DNA of 53,298 bases, from IMG/VR virus record IMGVR_UViG_3300044675_003062, positions 1 to 53,298 of that record; one strand, written 5' to 3'. The DNA comes from a virus. Below the pieces are notes generated by a model. That model did no database searches, was not told the DNA's origin, and saw only the letters and a program-made list of their open reading frames with translations. Both the position numbers and the translations under genes were made by a program. Position 1 is the stretch's first letter. Each line of letters starts with the position of its first letter. This document shows positions 21,356 to 30,554 of the stretch, in pieces.

Positions 21356-22419
21356 GACGTTGGGAACGCCGCCGTGGGGACGGTGATGGTGCGGGCCACG
21401 CCCTTTGTGATTCTGATGTCGTCGATGTAGCCGTATGTGTTCTCGGCGGATGTCAACACGTTTGAGCCGATTGTCAGACCGCATGACGACCCCGCATCAC
21501 CGCCGTTTGTGAACGTGATCACGCTTGAACCGTTCAGGTACAGCGTGTTCGCGCCGCCACTACGCACCCACGCAATATGATTCCATGCGTTCAAGTTCAT
21601 TGATCCGCCAGTGCGGACGCTTGAGCCGTCGTAGCACCGCACAGCACCAGAAGAGGATTTGCCAAGCACCAGCCACGCCGAACTGTCGGAAGGTCGCGTG
21701 TCAATGTGCGTTTCATTGCCAGTGTTCTGAAGAGGGTAATGCCAGTATTCAATTGTGAAATCGCCCGTGCCGAAACCAAACGCAGAGCTTGATGGAACTG
21801 TCAGATAGTCACCGCTGCCATCGAAGTACGCGCTTTTGCCACCCCACCTGCTTTCAGCCGTGCTCTGCGTAGCCCCCACGGCCGCTACTTCTTTTGGCGT
21901 TCCCGAAGAATCGACGAACGTGCTGCCGGCGCCATCCATGTGGAGCAGCAGGGCGACGTTGCTGAAGAACGGGTCTGGGATTACTGCCGTTGGCGTCAAC
22001 GCACTGCTCGCGGCCGTTGGCGTGCCGGTGCCAACGGCATTCACCGCTGCCACGCGGAACACATACGGCGTGCCGTTGGTCAGCCCAGTCACGATTGCAT
22101 TCGTCGCGGTGGATGCCGCACGGCTAAATGGCCCCCAATCCGCCGCCGCCGCAGTTTTGAACTGCACCGTGTAATCTGTGATTGGTGCCTGCGCGATCAC
22201 GCCAGTCGGTGCCGTCCACGACAGCGACACCTGCGCGTTGCCCACAGTTGCCGTGAGTCCGGTTGGCGCAGACGGCACAAAGATCGAGCGGAGCAGTGCG
22301 TCCTCGCCAGAGCCGCTCGCGGCGACGAGTTCCCATGCGTAGCCAGTCCAAGCGTACTGCCGCCCGTTCTGCGTGCTCGTTGCGCCGACTGCCGGTGATC
22401 CTGGAAATGAGAGTGGCAT
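21352..22419 (-). CDS. tail protein with fibronectin type III and LamG-like domains
   Basis: 355 residues. The N terminus (PGSPAVGATSTQNGRQYAWTG) is a short adaptor repeat. A fibronectin type III domain follows at about residues 50-140 (PSAPTGLTATVGNAQVSLSW ... GLTNGTPYVFRVAAVNAVGTG). A LamG/concanavalin-like domain follows at about 155-350 (LLLHMDGAGSTFVDSS, AYFDGSGDYLTVP, FTIEYWHYPL, WNHIAWVRSGGANTLYLNG, YIDDIRI). Such proteins bind carbohydrates at the host surface. It belongs to tail-fibre module 1 and is a likely receptor-binding component. Confidence 0.8.
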   Translation of the reverse strand: MPLSFPGSPAVGATSTQNGRQYAWTGYAWELVAASGSGEDALLRSIFVPSAPTGLTATVGNAQVSLSWTAPTGVIAQAPITDYTVQFKTAAAADWGPFSRAASTATNAIVTGLTNGTPYVFRVAAVNAVGTGTPTAASSALTPTAVIPDPFFSNVALLLHMDGAGSTFVDSSGTPKEVAAVGATQSTAESRWGGKSAYFDGSGDYLTVPSSSAFGFGTGDFTIEYWHYPLQNTGNETHIDTRPSDSSAWLVLGKSSSGAVRCYDGSSVRTGGSMNLNAWNHIAWVRSGGANTLYLNGSSVITFTNGGDAGSSCGLTIGSNVLTSAENTYGYIDDIRITKGVARTITVPTAAFPTS

Positions 22420-22432
22420 TATCTACCTCTAT

Positions 22433-24151
22433 TTACTGCGGCCCGAGTTCGACGTAGACGCTTCCCGACCACCGATACACCCGGCTCACGTCGGTGGCGA
22501 TGTAAATCGTTTGGCTGCCACCCGTCGCGGGGAAGCCTGCCGCGGTCGCGGCCTCGACGATTCCACTCGCACCCGCGGCAATCGTGATCGTGCTGCTGGC
22601 GGTCGAGACCGTCACGTTAGCACCAGCGGCAATCGTGATGCCCCCGGTGAGTGCATTGAGGGCCGATACCGTAGCTGGCAGACGCGCGGGGTCGATGGTG
22701 CCAGATGCAATCGCTGCGGCATCGTGGGTGTGCGTGGCTGCCGCTGCCGTGATGTCGGCGACGGTGGGCAACTTGTGGACGTGATCCTCACGGCTAGCGT
22801 TTCCAGACGAGCCAGCGGATGCAACGCCCAGAGCCAGCGGTGTCAGCGACCCAACTGCTAGGCCAGACGTGCCGCCCGCAAATGCAATCGTGATTTGCCC
22901 CGCCGCCGTGTCACGGCTGAACGACATCCCAGCGCCCTGCACAAGCACCGGGTTGACGATTGAATACCGATTCGTCCATGTCGCGTTCGTGCCGTCAGTC
23001 ACCAGCGGCCCAGCGTAGCCAGCCTGGGCAGGCAACCCTTGGTAGCCAATGATGTCGCCTGTAAAGTGCGTGTGCCCCGGCTGGCTGAATGCCGCCGTCA
23101 GTCCGACCACCTCGGTTGTCGAGTGGGTATGGGCACTCGGAGCAAACGTCGCCGGCACGTTACTCAGACTCGTATAGCTGCCACTGGTGGCAACGCCTGC
23201 CAGCCCGGCCACGTCAGCGGCTGCGAGGCTGATCGCCCCCGTGCGGCCTGCTACCGACTGTACCGGAGCCGCCGCCGCCGCGGCATCGGTGAACGCCACA
23301 ACGTCAGTGGTCGAGTGGGTATGGGCAGACGGTGCGAATGTGGCAGGCACGCCAGACAGAGCCGTGTAGCCAATCGTCGGGATGCGTGCGACGTCGAGCG
23401 TGCCGCTGGTCAATGCTGCGGCGTCGTGTGTATGGCCGACTTGGCTGAACGCAGCCGTAAGCCCGACGACATCGGCGGTCGAGTGGGTATGCACCTCGGC
23501 CGCTGCCGTCAGGTCAGTCCGCGTCAGCACGACCGCCCCCGTCCTCGATTGCACCGACTGCACCGGAGCCGCCGCAGACGCAGCGGCAGTGAATGCTACA
23601 ACGTCTGTAGTGGAGTGGGTGTGGGCAGACGGGGTGAACGTCGCAGGCGTGTTGCTGAGAGCGGTGTACGAGATGGTCGGGATGCGAGCAATCGACAGCG
23701 TGCCCGAGGCTACTGCGCTGGCGTCGTGGGTGTGGCTCGCGGGCGTGAACGCCGTTGGCACTCCAGACAAGGCGGTGTAGCCAATGGTCGGAATCCGACC
23801 GATGGCGAACGTGCCCGCCGTCACGTCGCTTGCCTGGAGCACGACCGTGCCAGTACGACCGGCCACACTCTGCACCGGGGCGAGACTCGAAACCGTGGTG
23901 CTCGGGTAGGACGAGATGAGGAACTGCCCATCGGCGGTGCTCACCGTGATGCCGTCGCCGGGCGCGATCTGGAACGTGCCGAAAGCCTGCGTCGATGTCC
24001 CCGGCACCGTGATGAATCCGGCCGGGCCGATGCCACCAGACGCGACGACGCTGGCTCCAGTGGATGCCGCAACGCTGACGCTGGCTCCAGTCGATGCCGC
24101 AACGCTGACGCTGACGGCAGTCTGGCCGACGACATTTACTGTGACGGACAT
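22433..24151 (-). CDS. repetitive tail fibre protein, module 1
   Basis: 572 residues. The N terminus has short repeats SVSVAAST, then GIGPAGFITVPGTSTQ. The body is built from several repeats of a 50-60 residue unit: 'SGTLDVARIPTIGYTALSGVPATFAPSAHTHSTTDVV.FTAA..AAAPVQSVAGRTGAVVL', split here for description. Each unit has HTH (His-x-His) motifs typical of metal-binding trimeric phage fibres. The start overlaps the stop of the preceding gene (TGATG). Probably a trimeric side or central fibre. Confidence 0.75.
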   Translation of the reverse strand: MSVTVNVVGQTAVSVSVAASTGASVSVAASTGASVVASGGIGPAGFITVPGTSTQAFGTFQIAPGDGITVSTADGQFLISSYPSTTVSSLAPVQSVAGRTGTVVLQASDVTAGTFAIGRIPTIGYTALSGVPTAFTPASHTHDASAVASGTLSIARIPTISYTALSNTPATFTPSAHTHSTTDVVAFTAAASAAAPVQSVQSRTGAVVLTRTDLTAAAEVHTHSTADVVGLTAAFSQVGHTHDAAALTSGTLDVARIPTIGYTALSGVPATFAPSAHTHSTTDVVAFTDAAAAAAPVQSVAGRTGAISLAAADVAGLAGVATSGSYTSLSNVPATFAPSAHTHSTTEVVGLTAAFSQPGHTHFTGDIIGYQGLPAQAGYAGPLVTDGTNATWTNRYSIVNPVLVQGAGMSFSRDTAAGQITIAFAGGTSGLAVGSLTPLALGVASAGSSGNASREDHVHKLPTVADITAAAATHTHDAAAIASGTIDPARLPATVSALNALTGGITIAAGANVTVSTASSTITIAAGASGIVEAATAAGFPATGGSQTIYIATDVSRVYRWSGSVYVELGPQ

Positions 24152-24531
24152 CAGGGCACCTTCACGCTGACGTCACCGGCCAAGATCGTTCGCGTCACGT
24201 TACCGGGGGTAATTGTCTTGAACCACCAGCGGTACTCCGCTCCAGCAGTCAGCGTGTTTGTCTGCGTCTCTGTCAGAGACAAATTGACCTGCCCCGAGGT
24301 AAGGTTGACGGGCGTTACGGTGAACGCCACGACCGTCTCACCAGCGGCCGAGGCCACGCCCGCACCAAGGCCGCCGCCAACTTCGACGGTAGTTAGGCTG
24401 TAGATTTTCGTGTCGTAGGCGTAGCCGGTCAGGTCGGTTGCATCGACTGACAGCACCATCCCAAACTCGTCGCCCTTGATGAACGCGAGGTCGAGCTCGG
24501 CGGGCAGGATTTCATACGTTGGGTCAGCCAT
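24151..24531 (-). CDS. tail-fibre adaptor-like protein, paralogue of 45067..45393
   Basis: 126 residues. Pattern: acidic N terminus LAFIKGDEFGMVLSVDATDLTGY, a beta-sandwich with VSLTETQT-like turn (LSLTETQTNTLTAGAEYRWWF), then a final strand. The gene at 45067 shows the same layout (FRRGDDF ... VSLTDTQTASLAAGTYGWRL). This is similar to the N-terminal BppU-like adaptor domains of siphovirus baseplates. It precedes the fibre gene, so it likely anchors the fibre. Confidence 0.6.
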   Translation of the reverse strand: MADPTYEILPAELDLAFIKGDEFGMVLSVDATDLTGYAYDTKIYSLTTVEVGGGLGAGVASAAGETVVAFTVTPVNLTSGQVNLSLTETQTNTLTAGAEYRWWFKTITPGNVTRTILAGDVSVKVP

Positions 24532-24570
24532 GTTTTCACTCTACGTTTTTGATGCGGTGCTCTGGCAGAA

Positions 24571-25443
24571 TCAGACTGGAGGACTGCCAAACAAGCTCGA
24601 AAAAGATACTTCTGGAAGCACTCGCCGACTCAAGATGGCAGGGTAGCCGCCGGTCAAGCCTCCACTGCCATCAAGCCCTAGCGGCCCGGCACTCGGAATC
24701 CATTCGGCGTTCTCAAAATCGAACACCATAGCGCGACGCTTTTCGCCGCCTGATATGTAATTGAAGCCCACGTCGGGCAGTTGTAGGTTCCAGCCGCTCG
24801 GGCGGAACAGCACCTGAGACTCCGCGCGCCAGTAGCTGTATCGCACGTTCCCCCATAACTCTTCGACCTTCTCGACTTTGGAGCCTTCGTGCTTGCAGTG
24901 GTGAACCGCCGCGCCGCTGAAGGCATCGCTGTTGAGAAAGCCAAAAGAGTTGATGATCCCAGTAGGTCGGCTCGCGAAGTTTCGCTTGATCGTCACTCGG
25001 GTCAGCGACTCGGGAACGGTCAGCCCCTCGAAATAGTCGTAGGCTGAGTTAGTCAGTGGCCGCCTAGTTGCGCCGTCGTAGAAAAACAGTGCCGGTAATT
25101 GATCACCGGGCACTGCTTCGTACACCCACTCGGCAGGCCGGAAGAGTGGGCCAAGAAGAAGGCTCGACGCGATCACGCCGTACTCAAGCGTGACCTCAAC
25201 GTGGTACGGGTTGTCGCCAAAAGTTTCGGCCATCGTCGCCTTGCGAAGGCGAAGGAACGAAAACTCAGGGTGTGCTACGCCCCAGGTGCCACCGCCAACA
25301 GCATCTATGACTTGAAGATTCGCAGTCGGTGTGACCGTTGCGTTGTCGTCGAGGATCACAACAAACCGTCGCTTGGCGACAGTCGTCCCGCCGACCTCGC
25401 CTTCCAGGGTTCTGCCGAGTTCGCGAAACGACGAAACAGCCAT
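24571..25443 (-). CDS. distal tail or baseplate protein downstream of tape measure
   Basis: 290 residues starting at ATG 25443, which overlaps the tape-measure stop (TGATG). Beta-rich; no clear family signature. The place directly after the tape measure is that of the distal tail protein in siphoviruses, and the size fits. Segments such as FFYDGATRRPLTNSAYDYFEG suggest an interface protein. Confidence 0.55.
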   Translation of the reverse strand: MAVSSFRELGRTLEGEVGGTTVAKRRFVVILDDNATVTPTANLQVIDAVGGGTWGVAHPEFSFLRLRKATMAETFGDNPYHVEVTLEYGVIASSLLLGPLFRPAEWVYEAVPGDQLPALFFYDGATRRPLTNSAYDYFEGLTVPESLTRVTIKRNFASRPTGIINSFGFLNSDAFSGAAVHHCKHEGSKVEKVEELWGNVRYSYWRAESQVLFRPSGWNLQLPDVGFNYISGGEKRRAMVFDFENAEWIPSAGPLGLDGSGGLTGGYPAILSRRVLPEVSFSSLFGSPPV

Positions 25444-28400
25444 CAGAAAATCTCCGCAACGGTGCCAGTAAAGCCAGACACGGCATTGGTAATCGCCGTG
25501 CGAATGCCAGACAGTTGCTTCGTCTGGAGCCGTGCCTCGACCAGATTCGGGTCTTGTGCCGCAGCCCCGAGGCCCAGCACCAGCGCAGCACCTTCTGCCG
25601 TGCGGACGTCAGCCGTCGAGACCGTTCCCGCCACAGGGCGGTTTAGTGCCTGCTGCCGGGCAAGCTCGGCAGCGACGGCGTTGGCTTGGTTGAGTGACGC
25701 ACTCGCTGCGGTATATGTTCCCGAAAACGCTCGCAGGAAGTTGTCGTTTGTTTGGGCAATGCGACTTTGAAACTGCTCGGCCTGACGGAGTCCGCCAGCA
25801 AGGCCGGATGCTTGGCTGCGTGCGGCGTTGGTGCGGCCGTCAGCGATGCGTTGCTCGGCAACTTGAGCCTGCTTGAGCGTCTTTAGCTCACCGGCTCTGG
25901 CTCTAGCAGACTTTAAGTCGCCAGCGTCTCTCGCTGCCTGCACGGACTGTTCTTGAACGGCAATTCTTTGCTCGATGGCTGCGACGTTTTCAAGTGCCCT
26001 TTGCCTTCGGTTCGCAGCTTCCTCTTGGCGAGCGATCTCAAACTTCGTTCGCTCATCAATCTTGCCTCTGAGAAACTCTTCGACGCGAACATTCGCCGCC
26101 TGCTTTGCCTCTGCAATTCGACGCTGGTTCTCTTGCTCTCGCTTTATTGCTTCGTCAAAAAAGCCTTGCTGCCGGGCAAGCTCCTTGTCGTATTCAGCCT
26201 TGCTTAGAAATCCTGCACGGGCACGCTCCTGCAAAACGGCAACGGCTTGAGCTAGTTCAAGCTGGGCACGCACGCCAACCTTGCCAAACTCTGCCGCCTT
26301 GGCCCGTGCTGCATCAATCGACTTTGCTGTTTCGTCGAACTGCTTTGTGAAACCGTCCAAAAATCCTTGGCTCGCAGCCTGCCGTGTTTCCTTGAGCTTC
26401 GCCTCAATCTGGTCAAGGCTGGCGAGGCTTGCCGCAGCGGCGTCCGCTTGTGCCTGTGACGCCCTGCGATCAGACTCTGACAGCGACAGCGACGATGCCT
26501 CGCGGGCGGCTTGCAACTGCTCCCGAACGCGGGCCTGCTCCCGCTCGATGACGGCGATGTCCTCGGCAAGTTTCGTTTGAGCGTCACTCGCTTTTGTCAA
26601 TTCAGCGATTCGCTTCGTGTCGGATTCGGCCTGAGCGATAGCGGCATCTGCAATCTGCCTTCGTGCCCCCAGTTCTTGATCCATCGCACGGTTGACCTTC
26701 TCCTGCTCTGCGTTGATGCGAGCAATCTCGTCCGCCGTGATATTGAGCGGGTCAATAACAGCCGCCGCAGCCGCCTCGAAACCACGCATCGCTTGGGTAA
26801 CGGCACTGCTTTGATCGACGACGCCACTGAAGAACGAGTCGAATCGCTCGCGGGTCTGCTCAATGTCGGTCTCGATCTTGAACTGCGGCGACCGCTCTTG
26901 CTCGATCTGTGCCCGCAAGCCTTCCAGATACGTCGTTGCCGCACTCGTCGCGGCAGACTGTTGCTCGGCGGCGTTGCCAAAAACAGCCTGCGTCGTGCCG
27001 TTGATAATCTGCTGGCCCGCAGCCTCAAGCTCGGCAAGGTTCTGCTGTAGCTGCGAACTTGCGTTCAACTGCAAGTCACGCCCGAACGCTTCTAGGTCGG
27101 TGCTGACGTAGCTGCCAATCGCTTCCAGAGCCTTGCCGAGTGCTACCGCGATGCCGTTGCCGATAATCTCAAACGTGTTGAAGATGCTTCTGAACACGCC
27201 GCTAAGAACGTCCAGCGTGCCGGAAATCTGGTTGAAGGTCTCACCGGCTGTGTTCAAGGCACCAGTAAAGCCACCAAAGTATTCGACGTACTCGTCAAAG
27301 ATGCCAGCGAAATACTCCGCCCCTCGCAGCAGCGTGTCGGTGATCGCGCTGGCGATGCCAGTGCCTCCCTGCCCATCGACCCCAGCGAACTCTTCCACGA
27401 ACCGCAAGAACTGATTCGTGACATCAGTGACCGCCGGGGCAAGGTTGCCAATCACTTGCCCGGTGATGCCTTGCACCGTAGCGGCAACGAGATCGAAGGC
27501 GTCGTTCATGCTCGTGACGTTGTTGACCTGCGTCTCGTCAACAATCACTCCAAGCCTTTCGGCACGGGCTTGCAGTTCCTCGATGCTGGCCGCGCCCTGA
27601 CGAAACAGCGGCGCGAGTGCAGCACCCTGCTTACCGAATATCTCGACGGCAGCGGCAGCACGATCCGCAACGGTCGGCAGCGTCGAGATAGCATTACCGA
27701 TGGCTGAGAACTGCTGCTCTGGTGCTAATGCACGCAGCTCAACGACGGACAGATTGATCGCTCGCAGCGACTTGTCGAGTGCGTCACCGGGTGCGGCCTT
27801 GCCAATGTTCACCGCGAGCTTCTGGACGGCCGTTCCGAATTGCTCCGTATCGACGCCAGCTAGTTTCGCGGCGAGCGAGTACCCCTGCAAAGACTCTACG
27901 CCGATGCCTGTACGCTGGGCAAAATCGTCAAGCTGGTTGATCGAAGCGTTGGCAGACGTCACCAGCCCAGCGATCTGATTCTGCACGCTCGCGAAAGCAT
28001 TGCCGAGGGCACGCACGCCGTCGAACACCAGCCTGCCGATTTCGACATTCTTCAAGAAGTTGACGTTTTTGTTGAGTTGCTCAATGTTTTTGTCGGCCTT
28101 GCCTGCTTCCTTGCCGATCCCGTCGAGGTCAGTCTTTGCCTTCTGGGCGGCACGGTTGAACTGATCCTGCGACAGCCGTCCCGCATCAAGGTGCCCTGTC
28201 AACTCCTGCATCTGCTGCGAGTATCGCTCTTGCGGTGTCAGGTTCGCGGCGATGATACGAGCCGCCGACGCGGCGGCATCGGCACGCTCCTTCTCGACGC
28301 CCGTCGCCTTCTCAGAAGCACGAACGAACGTCTCCTGCGAAATCGCCCCTTGCGACAGCAGCCCCTCCAGCTTCGCTAGCTCAGTCACCCGCCGCTCTTC

Positions 28401-28736
28401 GACGGTGCGGAGTTGCTCGGTGATGCGGAGTCCTTCCTCGAAAGCAGCAGCCGACGCCTTGGCTTCCTCGGTCAACCGACCGAACGCAGCCGCGTATTCC
28501 TGCGGCCCGATGACGTTGTCCCGCAACTGATCGGCGAGCGTGGAAAACTTCGCGGCAAACTCTTCCTGTGCCCGCCCAGCCTCTGCCGTCTTTTCGGCGA
28601 ACGGCGTAAAGACGTTCGTCGCCTTCTCGGCCTGGGCAGCGAGCTTGTCGAGCGCACGATCGACCGGCGTGAGCGACTTTGCCAAGCCGCTCGCATCGCC
28701 CGTGACCTTCAGTGCTAGCCCGAGAATGTTCGCCAT
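25443..28736 (-). CDS. tape measure protein
   Basis: 1097 residues, the longest gene. Predominantly alpha-helical and rich in alanine, glutamine and glutamate, with long coiled coils (residues about 1-230 and 590-1000) and a central hydrophobic region (GNAFASVQNQIAGLVTS ... ITGQVIGNLAPAV) of the kind that becomes membrane-active on DNA ejection. The N-terminal ALKVTGDASGLAKSL is the usual lambda-H/TMP motif. It sets tail length; at about 1.5 angstrom per residue the tail would be roughly 165 nm. It lies immediately after the tail chaperones. Confidence 0.93.
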   Translation of the reverse strand: MANILGLALKVTGDASGLAKSLTPVDRALDKLAAQAEKATNVFTPFAEKTAEAGRAQEEFAAKFSTLADQLRDNVIGPQEYAAAFGRLTEEAKASAAAFEEGLRITEQLRTVEERRVTELAKLEGLLSQGAISQETFVRASEKATGVEKERADAAASAARIIAANLTPQERYSQQMQELTGHLDAGRLSQDQFNRAAQKAKTDLDGIGKEAGKADKNIEQLNKNVNFLKNVEIGRLVFDGVRALGNAFASVQNQIAGLVTSANASINQLDDFAQRTGIGVESLQGYSLAAKLAGVDTEQFGTAVQKLAVNIGKAAPGDALDKSLRAINLSVVELRALAPEQQFSAIGNAISTLPTVADRAAAAVEIFGKQGAALAPLFRQGAASIEELQARAERLGVIVDETQVNNVTSMNDAFDLVAATVQGITGQVIGNLAPAVTDVTNQFLRFVEEFAGVDGQGGTGIASAITDTLLRGAEYFAGIFDEYVEYFGGFTGALNTAGETFNQISGTLDVLSGVFRSIFNTFEIIGNGIAVALGKALEAIGSYVSTDLEAFGRDLQLNASSQLQQNLAELEAAGQQIINGTTQAVFGNAAEQQSAATSAATTYLEGLRAQIEQERSPQFKIETDIEQTRERFDSFFSGVVDQSSAVTQAMRGFEAAAAAVIDPLNITADEIARINAEQEKVNRAMDQELGARRQIADAAIAQAESDTKRIAELTKASDAQTKLAEDIAVIEREQARVREQLQAAREASSLSLSESDRRASQAQADAAAASLASLDQIEAKLKETRQAASQGFLDGFTKQFDETAKSIDAARAKAAEFGKVGVRAQLELAQAVAVLQERARAGFLSKAEYDKELARQQGFFDEAIKREQENQRRIAEAKQAANVRVEEFLRGKIDERTKFEIARQEEAANRRQRALENVAAIEQRIAVQEQSVQAARDAGDLKSARARAGELKTLKQAQVAEQRIADGRTNAARSQASGLAGGLRQAEQFQSRIAQTNDNFLRAFSGTYTAASASLNQANAVAAELARQQALNRPVAGTVSTADVRTAEGAALVLGLGAAAQDPNLVEARLQTKQLSGIRTAITNAVSGFTGTVAEIF

Positions 28737-29050
28737 TACTGACCACCTAGTGCTGCTTGCAAGGCCCGTATCTGTGTCAGCATCTGATCGCCATGCTGCG
28801 GAGCTTTTTCGATTGGGTTGAAGTCATCGGCACTCGGGCACTTGCCTCGCGGCGAGTGCGGCGCGAGCATCGCACTCACCTCAAGACCTGTCTGCCGCCA
28901 CGGATCGGGGAGAGCTTGGTAGTAGCGTGTGTACGCCATCCACTCGGTCAACTCCCGCGAATCCATGCGGCGAGACAGTTCGCCAACCGTCATGCCAAGG
29001 TGCCCCGCTAACGCGAACATAAACCGTCGCGTCGGCGAGACGCCTAGGCT
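28736..29050 (-). CDS. tail assembly chaperone, -1 frameshift extension (gpT-like)
   Basis: Open in the -1 frame from the slippery site to the stop at 28736, which overlaps the tape-measure start. It adds 104 residues (beginning SLGVSPTRRFMFALAGHLGM) to residue 113 of the chaperone gene to give a 217-residue fusion. The extension contains SRRMDSRELTEWMAYTRYYQALPDPW, a conserved feature of gpGT-type extensions. An ATG at 29020 lies in the frame, but it has no ribosome site, so expression by frameshifting is more likely. Confidence 0.75.
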   Translation of the reverse strand, partial: SLGVSPTRRFMFALAGHLGMTVGELSRRMDSRELTEWMAYTRYYQALPDPWRQTGLEVSAMLAPHSPRGKCPSADDFNPIEKAPQHGDQMLTQIRALQAALGGQ

Positions 29051-29388
29051 TTTCCCAACTGCTCGACATCCGCCTCCGTCATGTTGTTATGCGCGAGAGC
29101 CTCATCGAAGAGTCGCCCCATCACCGCGCCAGACTTGTTTGCCAACGCTGAAATCTGTTCACGGGTGAAAAGCAGCTCGCCCTTCTCGTTGCACAAGACG
29201 CGGGCGAGGTACTCCGTGCGGAAGTTATCGACGCCGGTTTCTCGCTTGCCGATCCAAAGACGCTCATACGCATCCCGCTCGCCGACGCTCATCATGCGGA
29301 TGAACACTTCGCCGTTCCATTCGCGAACCGGTACTTGCTTCAGCCCAAGATCGTCAGCCGCCAAAATCTGATCTGCCGTCAGTGCCAT
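29044..29388 (-). CDS. tail assembly chaperone (gpG-like)
   Basis: 114 residues from ATG 29388 with AGGAG upstream. Pattern LGLKQVPVREWNGEVFIRMMSVGERDAYERL, characteristic of phage tail assembly chaperones (the 'vpvpeWgg.v.vr.ls..er..fe' family). A helical C terminus follows. It ends with GGGAAAAGCCTAG. It coats the tape measure together with the frameshifted product during tail assembly. Confidence 0.82.
   Translation of the reverse strand: MALTADQILAADDLGLKQVPVREWNGEVFIRMMSVGERDAYERLWIGKRETGVDNFRTEYLARVLCNEKGELLFTREQISALANKSGAVMGRLFDEALAHNNMTEADVEQLGKA
29050..29056 (-). promoter_or_regulatory. programmed -1 ribosomal frameshift site GGGAAAA
   Basis: The canonical X-XXY-YYZ heptamer read G-GGA-AAA in the zero frame, one codon before the TAG stop at 29044..29046. 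The -1 frame after it is open to 28736. This matches the lambda G/GT arrangement. Confidence 0.82.
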
Positions 29389-29398
29389 AAAGAAACTC

Positions 29399-29728
29399 CT
29401 ACGATGGTGAGAAGCGGAGCGTCACGGTGTGTCGCTGCACATCGTTGACCTTCTTCTCGACCGCAAGTCGCTGGAAGATCGCCTTGTGCGTAAACACGAC
29501 GCCCGGCCCGGCCACTTGAAACGTGGCACGCTTGCCGTAGTTGGTCAGCGTGCAGTTCGCAGTGCCCAGGCACACTACATCTATAGTGCCGAGGTCAAGC
29601 GCAAACGGCGATCCGTTGCCACCGCGAGAGATTGGCAGGTCACCGCCGTGCAGCACCTTCAAGTCAACGACCTCTTGGAACGCAACGCTGTTCCAAGAGA
29701 CGGTGACACCGGCAGCATAAGTTGCCAT
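29399..29728 (-). CDS. minor tail tube-like protein
   Basis: 109 residues from ATG 29728 (GGAGG upstream). Beta-rich (ALDLGTIDVVCLGTANCTLTNYG) and ending in TVTLRFSPS. The position between the tail tube protein and the chaperone indicates a tail tube paralogue or tail completion protein. No signature sequence. Confidence 0.55.
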   Translation of the reverse strand: MATYAAGVTVSWNSVAFQEVVDLKVLHGGDLPISRGGNGSPFALDLGTIDVVCLGTANCTLTNYGKRATFQVAGPGVVFTHKAIFQRLAVEKKVNDVQRHTVTLRFSPS

Positions 29729-29751
29729 GACGGGATGCCTCCGTCACGCTA

Positions 29752-30132
29752 TCAGCGAGCGACCTTGAAAACTGCGGTGCCCTTGACCACATCGTTCAAC
29801 GCGAACGTCACAGACGAGCTAACGACGGTCGACGGCTTCGACAAGAACGCCGCACCGGCGTGAGTGATGACCAGCGTGCCAGTCGCAGCGTCGGCGATGA
29901 TGTCCTTGCCGAGATACTCAATCGTGACCTGTCGCCCCGTATCCGTTGCGTTGCCGGTCAGCGGGCGATCCTGAGTCAGCACCGAGTTGCCAGCAGTCAG
30001 CCCGAGGTGCGATACGTCGATGGTGTTATCGGTCGCCGGATCAGCGAGGTTGTAGACGATGTTCGTGACCGTGTAACCGCTGCTCGCGAACGTGAACACT
30101 GTGCCGGTCGAATCATGGGGCGTAATCGCCAT
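29752..30132 (-). CDS. major tail tube protein candidate
   Basis: 126 residues from ATG 30132. 'PHDSTGTVFTFASSGYTVTNI' and 'TIDVSHLGLTAG' match the beta-sandwich core of siphovirus tail tubes (the 'l.v..lg...g.....' pattern), followed by GRQVTIEYLGKDIIAD and a final strand. It lies between the tail terminator and the chaperone gene, as expected for the major tail protein. Confidence 0.68.
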   Translation of the reverse strand: MAITPHDSTGTVFTFASSGYTVTNIVYNLADPATDNTIDVSHLGLTAGNSVLTQDRPLTGNATDTGRQVTIEYLGKDIIADAATGTLVITHAGAAFLSKPSTVVSSSVTFALNDVVKGTAVFKVAR

Positions 30133-30134
30133 CT

Positions 30135-30551
30135 TTAACTCTCCTGCCAGAGGATGCCGTAAAGCTGCTGAACGGTGTAGACCGGCGGGAGGTCGCCACC
30201 GGCAAGCTGTGCGAACCCGTCGCTCTCGTTGTCGAGCGACACGTTGCTCACCGTTGTATTGTCGAAAGTGCCTCCCCACCCATCCAGAGACGCACGGCAC
30301 TGGTCAGCAATATCGCGGGCAGATTCGTAGGTCTCCGCAAAAATATCGACCGACAAGTTTACTGTCGGCACACCGACCGGCCCGGCAAGCGACTGCTGCC
30401 GCGTCACGCCCAGCCTCCGCCACGTGATGAATGGCAGGGCTGCAGTGGCAGGGGCGATGACGGGGTAGATTCTTGTCGAGACCAGTGCCGTCACGGCGGC
30501 TGTCGTTATGAGCCGGTTGCGGACAACGGCCTCTGGCGACTTGAAAGCCAT
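30135..30551 (-). CDS. tail terminator/completion protein (DUF3168-like)
   Basis: 138 residues. The N terminus AVVRNRLITTAAVTALVSTRIYPVIAPATAALPFITW is the characteristic start of DUF3168 and related tail completion proteins. A strand-rich middle (VNLSVDIFAETYESARDIADQCRASLDG) and the last strand follow. It would cap the tail tube and join it to the head connectors. Confidence 0.78.
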   Translation of the reverse strand: MAFKSPEAVVRNRLITTAAVTALVSTRIYPVIAPATAALPFITWRRLGVTRQQSLAGPVGVPTVNLSVDIFAETYESARDIADQCRASLDGWGGTFDNTTVSNVSLDNESDGFAQLAGGDLPPVYTVQQLYGILWQES

Positions 30552-30554
30552 GCG

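Noticed and set aside
23000-23900. CRISPR-like spaced repeats
   Set aside because: Repeats are in frame, of different length and code for fibre units; no conserved short repeat with unique spacers, no cas genes.
20429-24151. Diversity-generating retroelement acting on fibres
   Set aside because: No reverse transcriptase or template repeat is visible in the window.
23039-24403. 454-codon plus-strand frame opposite the fibre gene
   Set aside because: Arises from the repeat structure of the fibre gene; arginine-rich nonsense composition.
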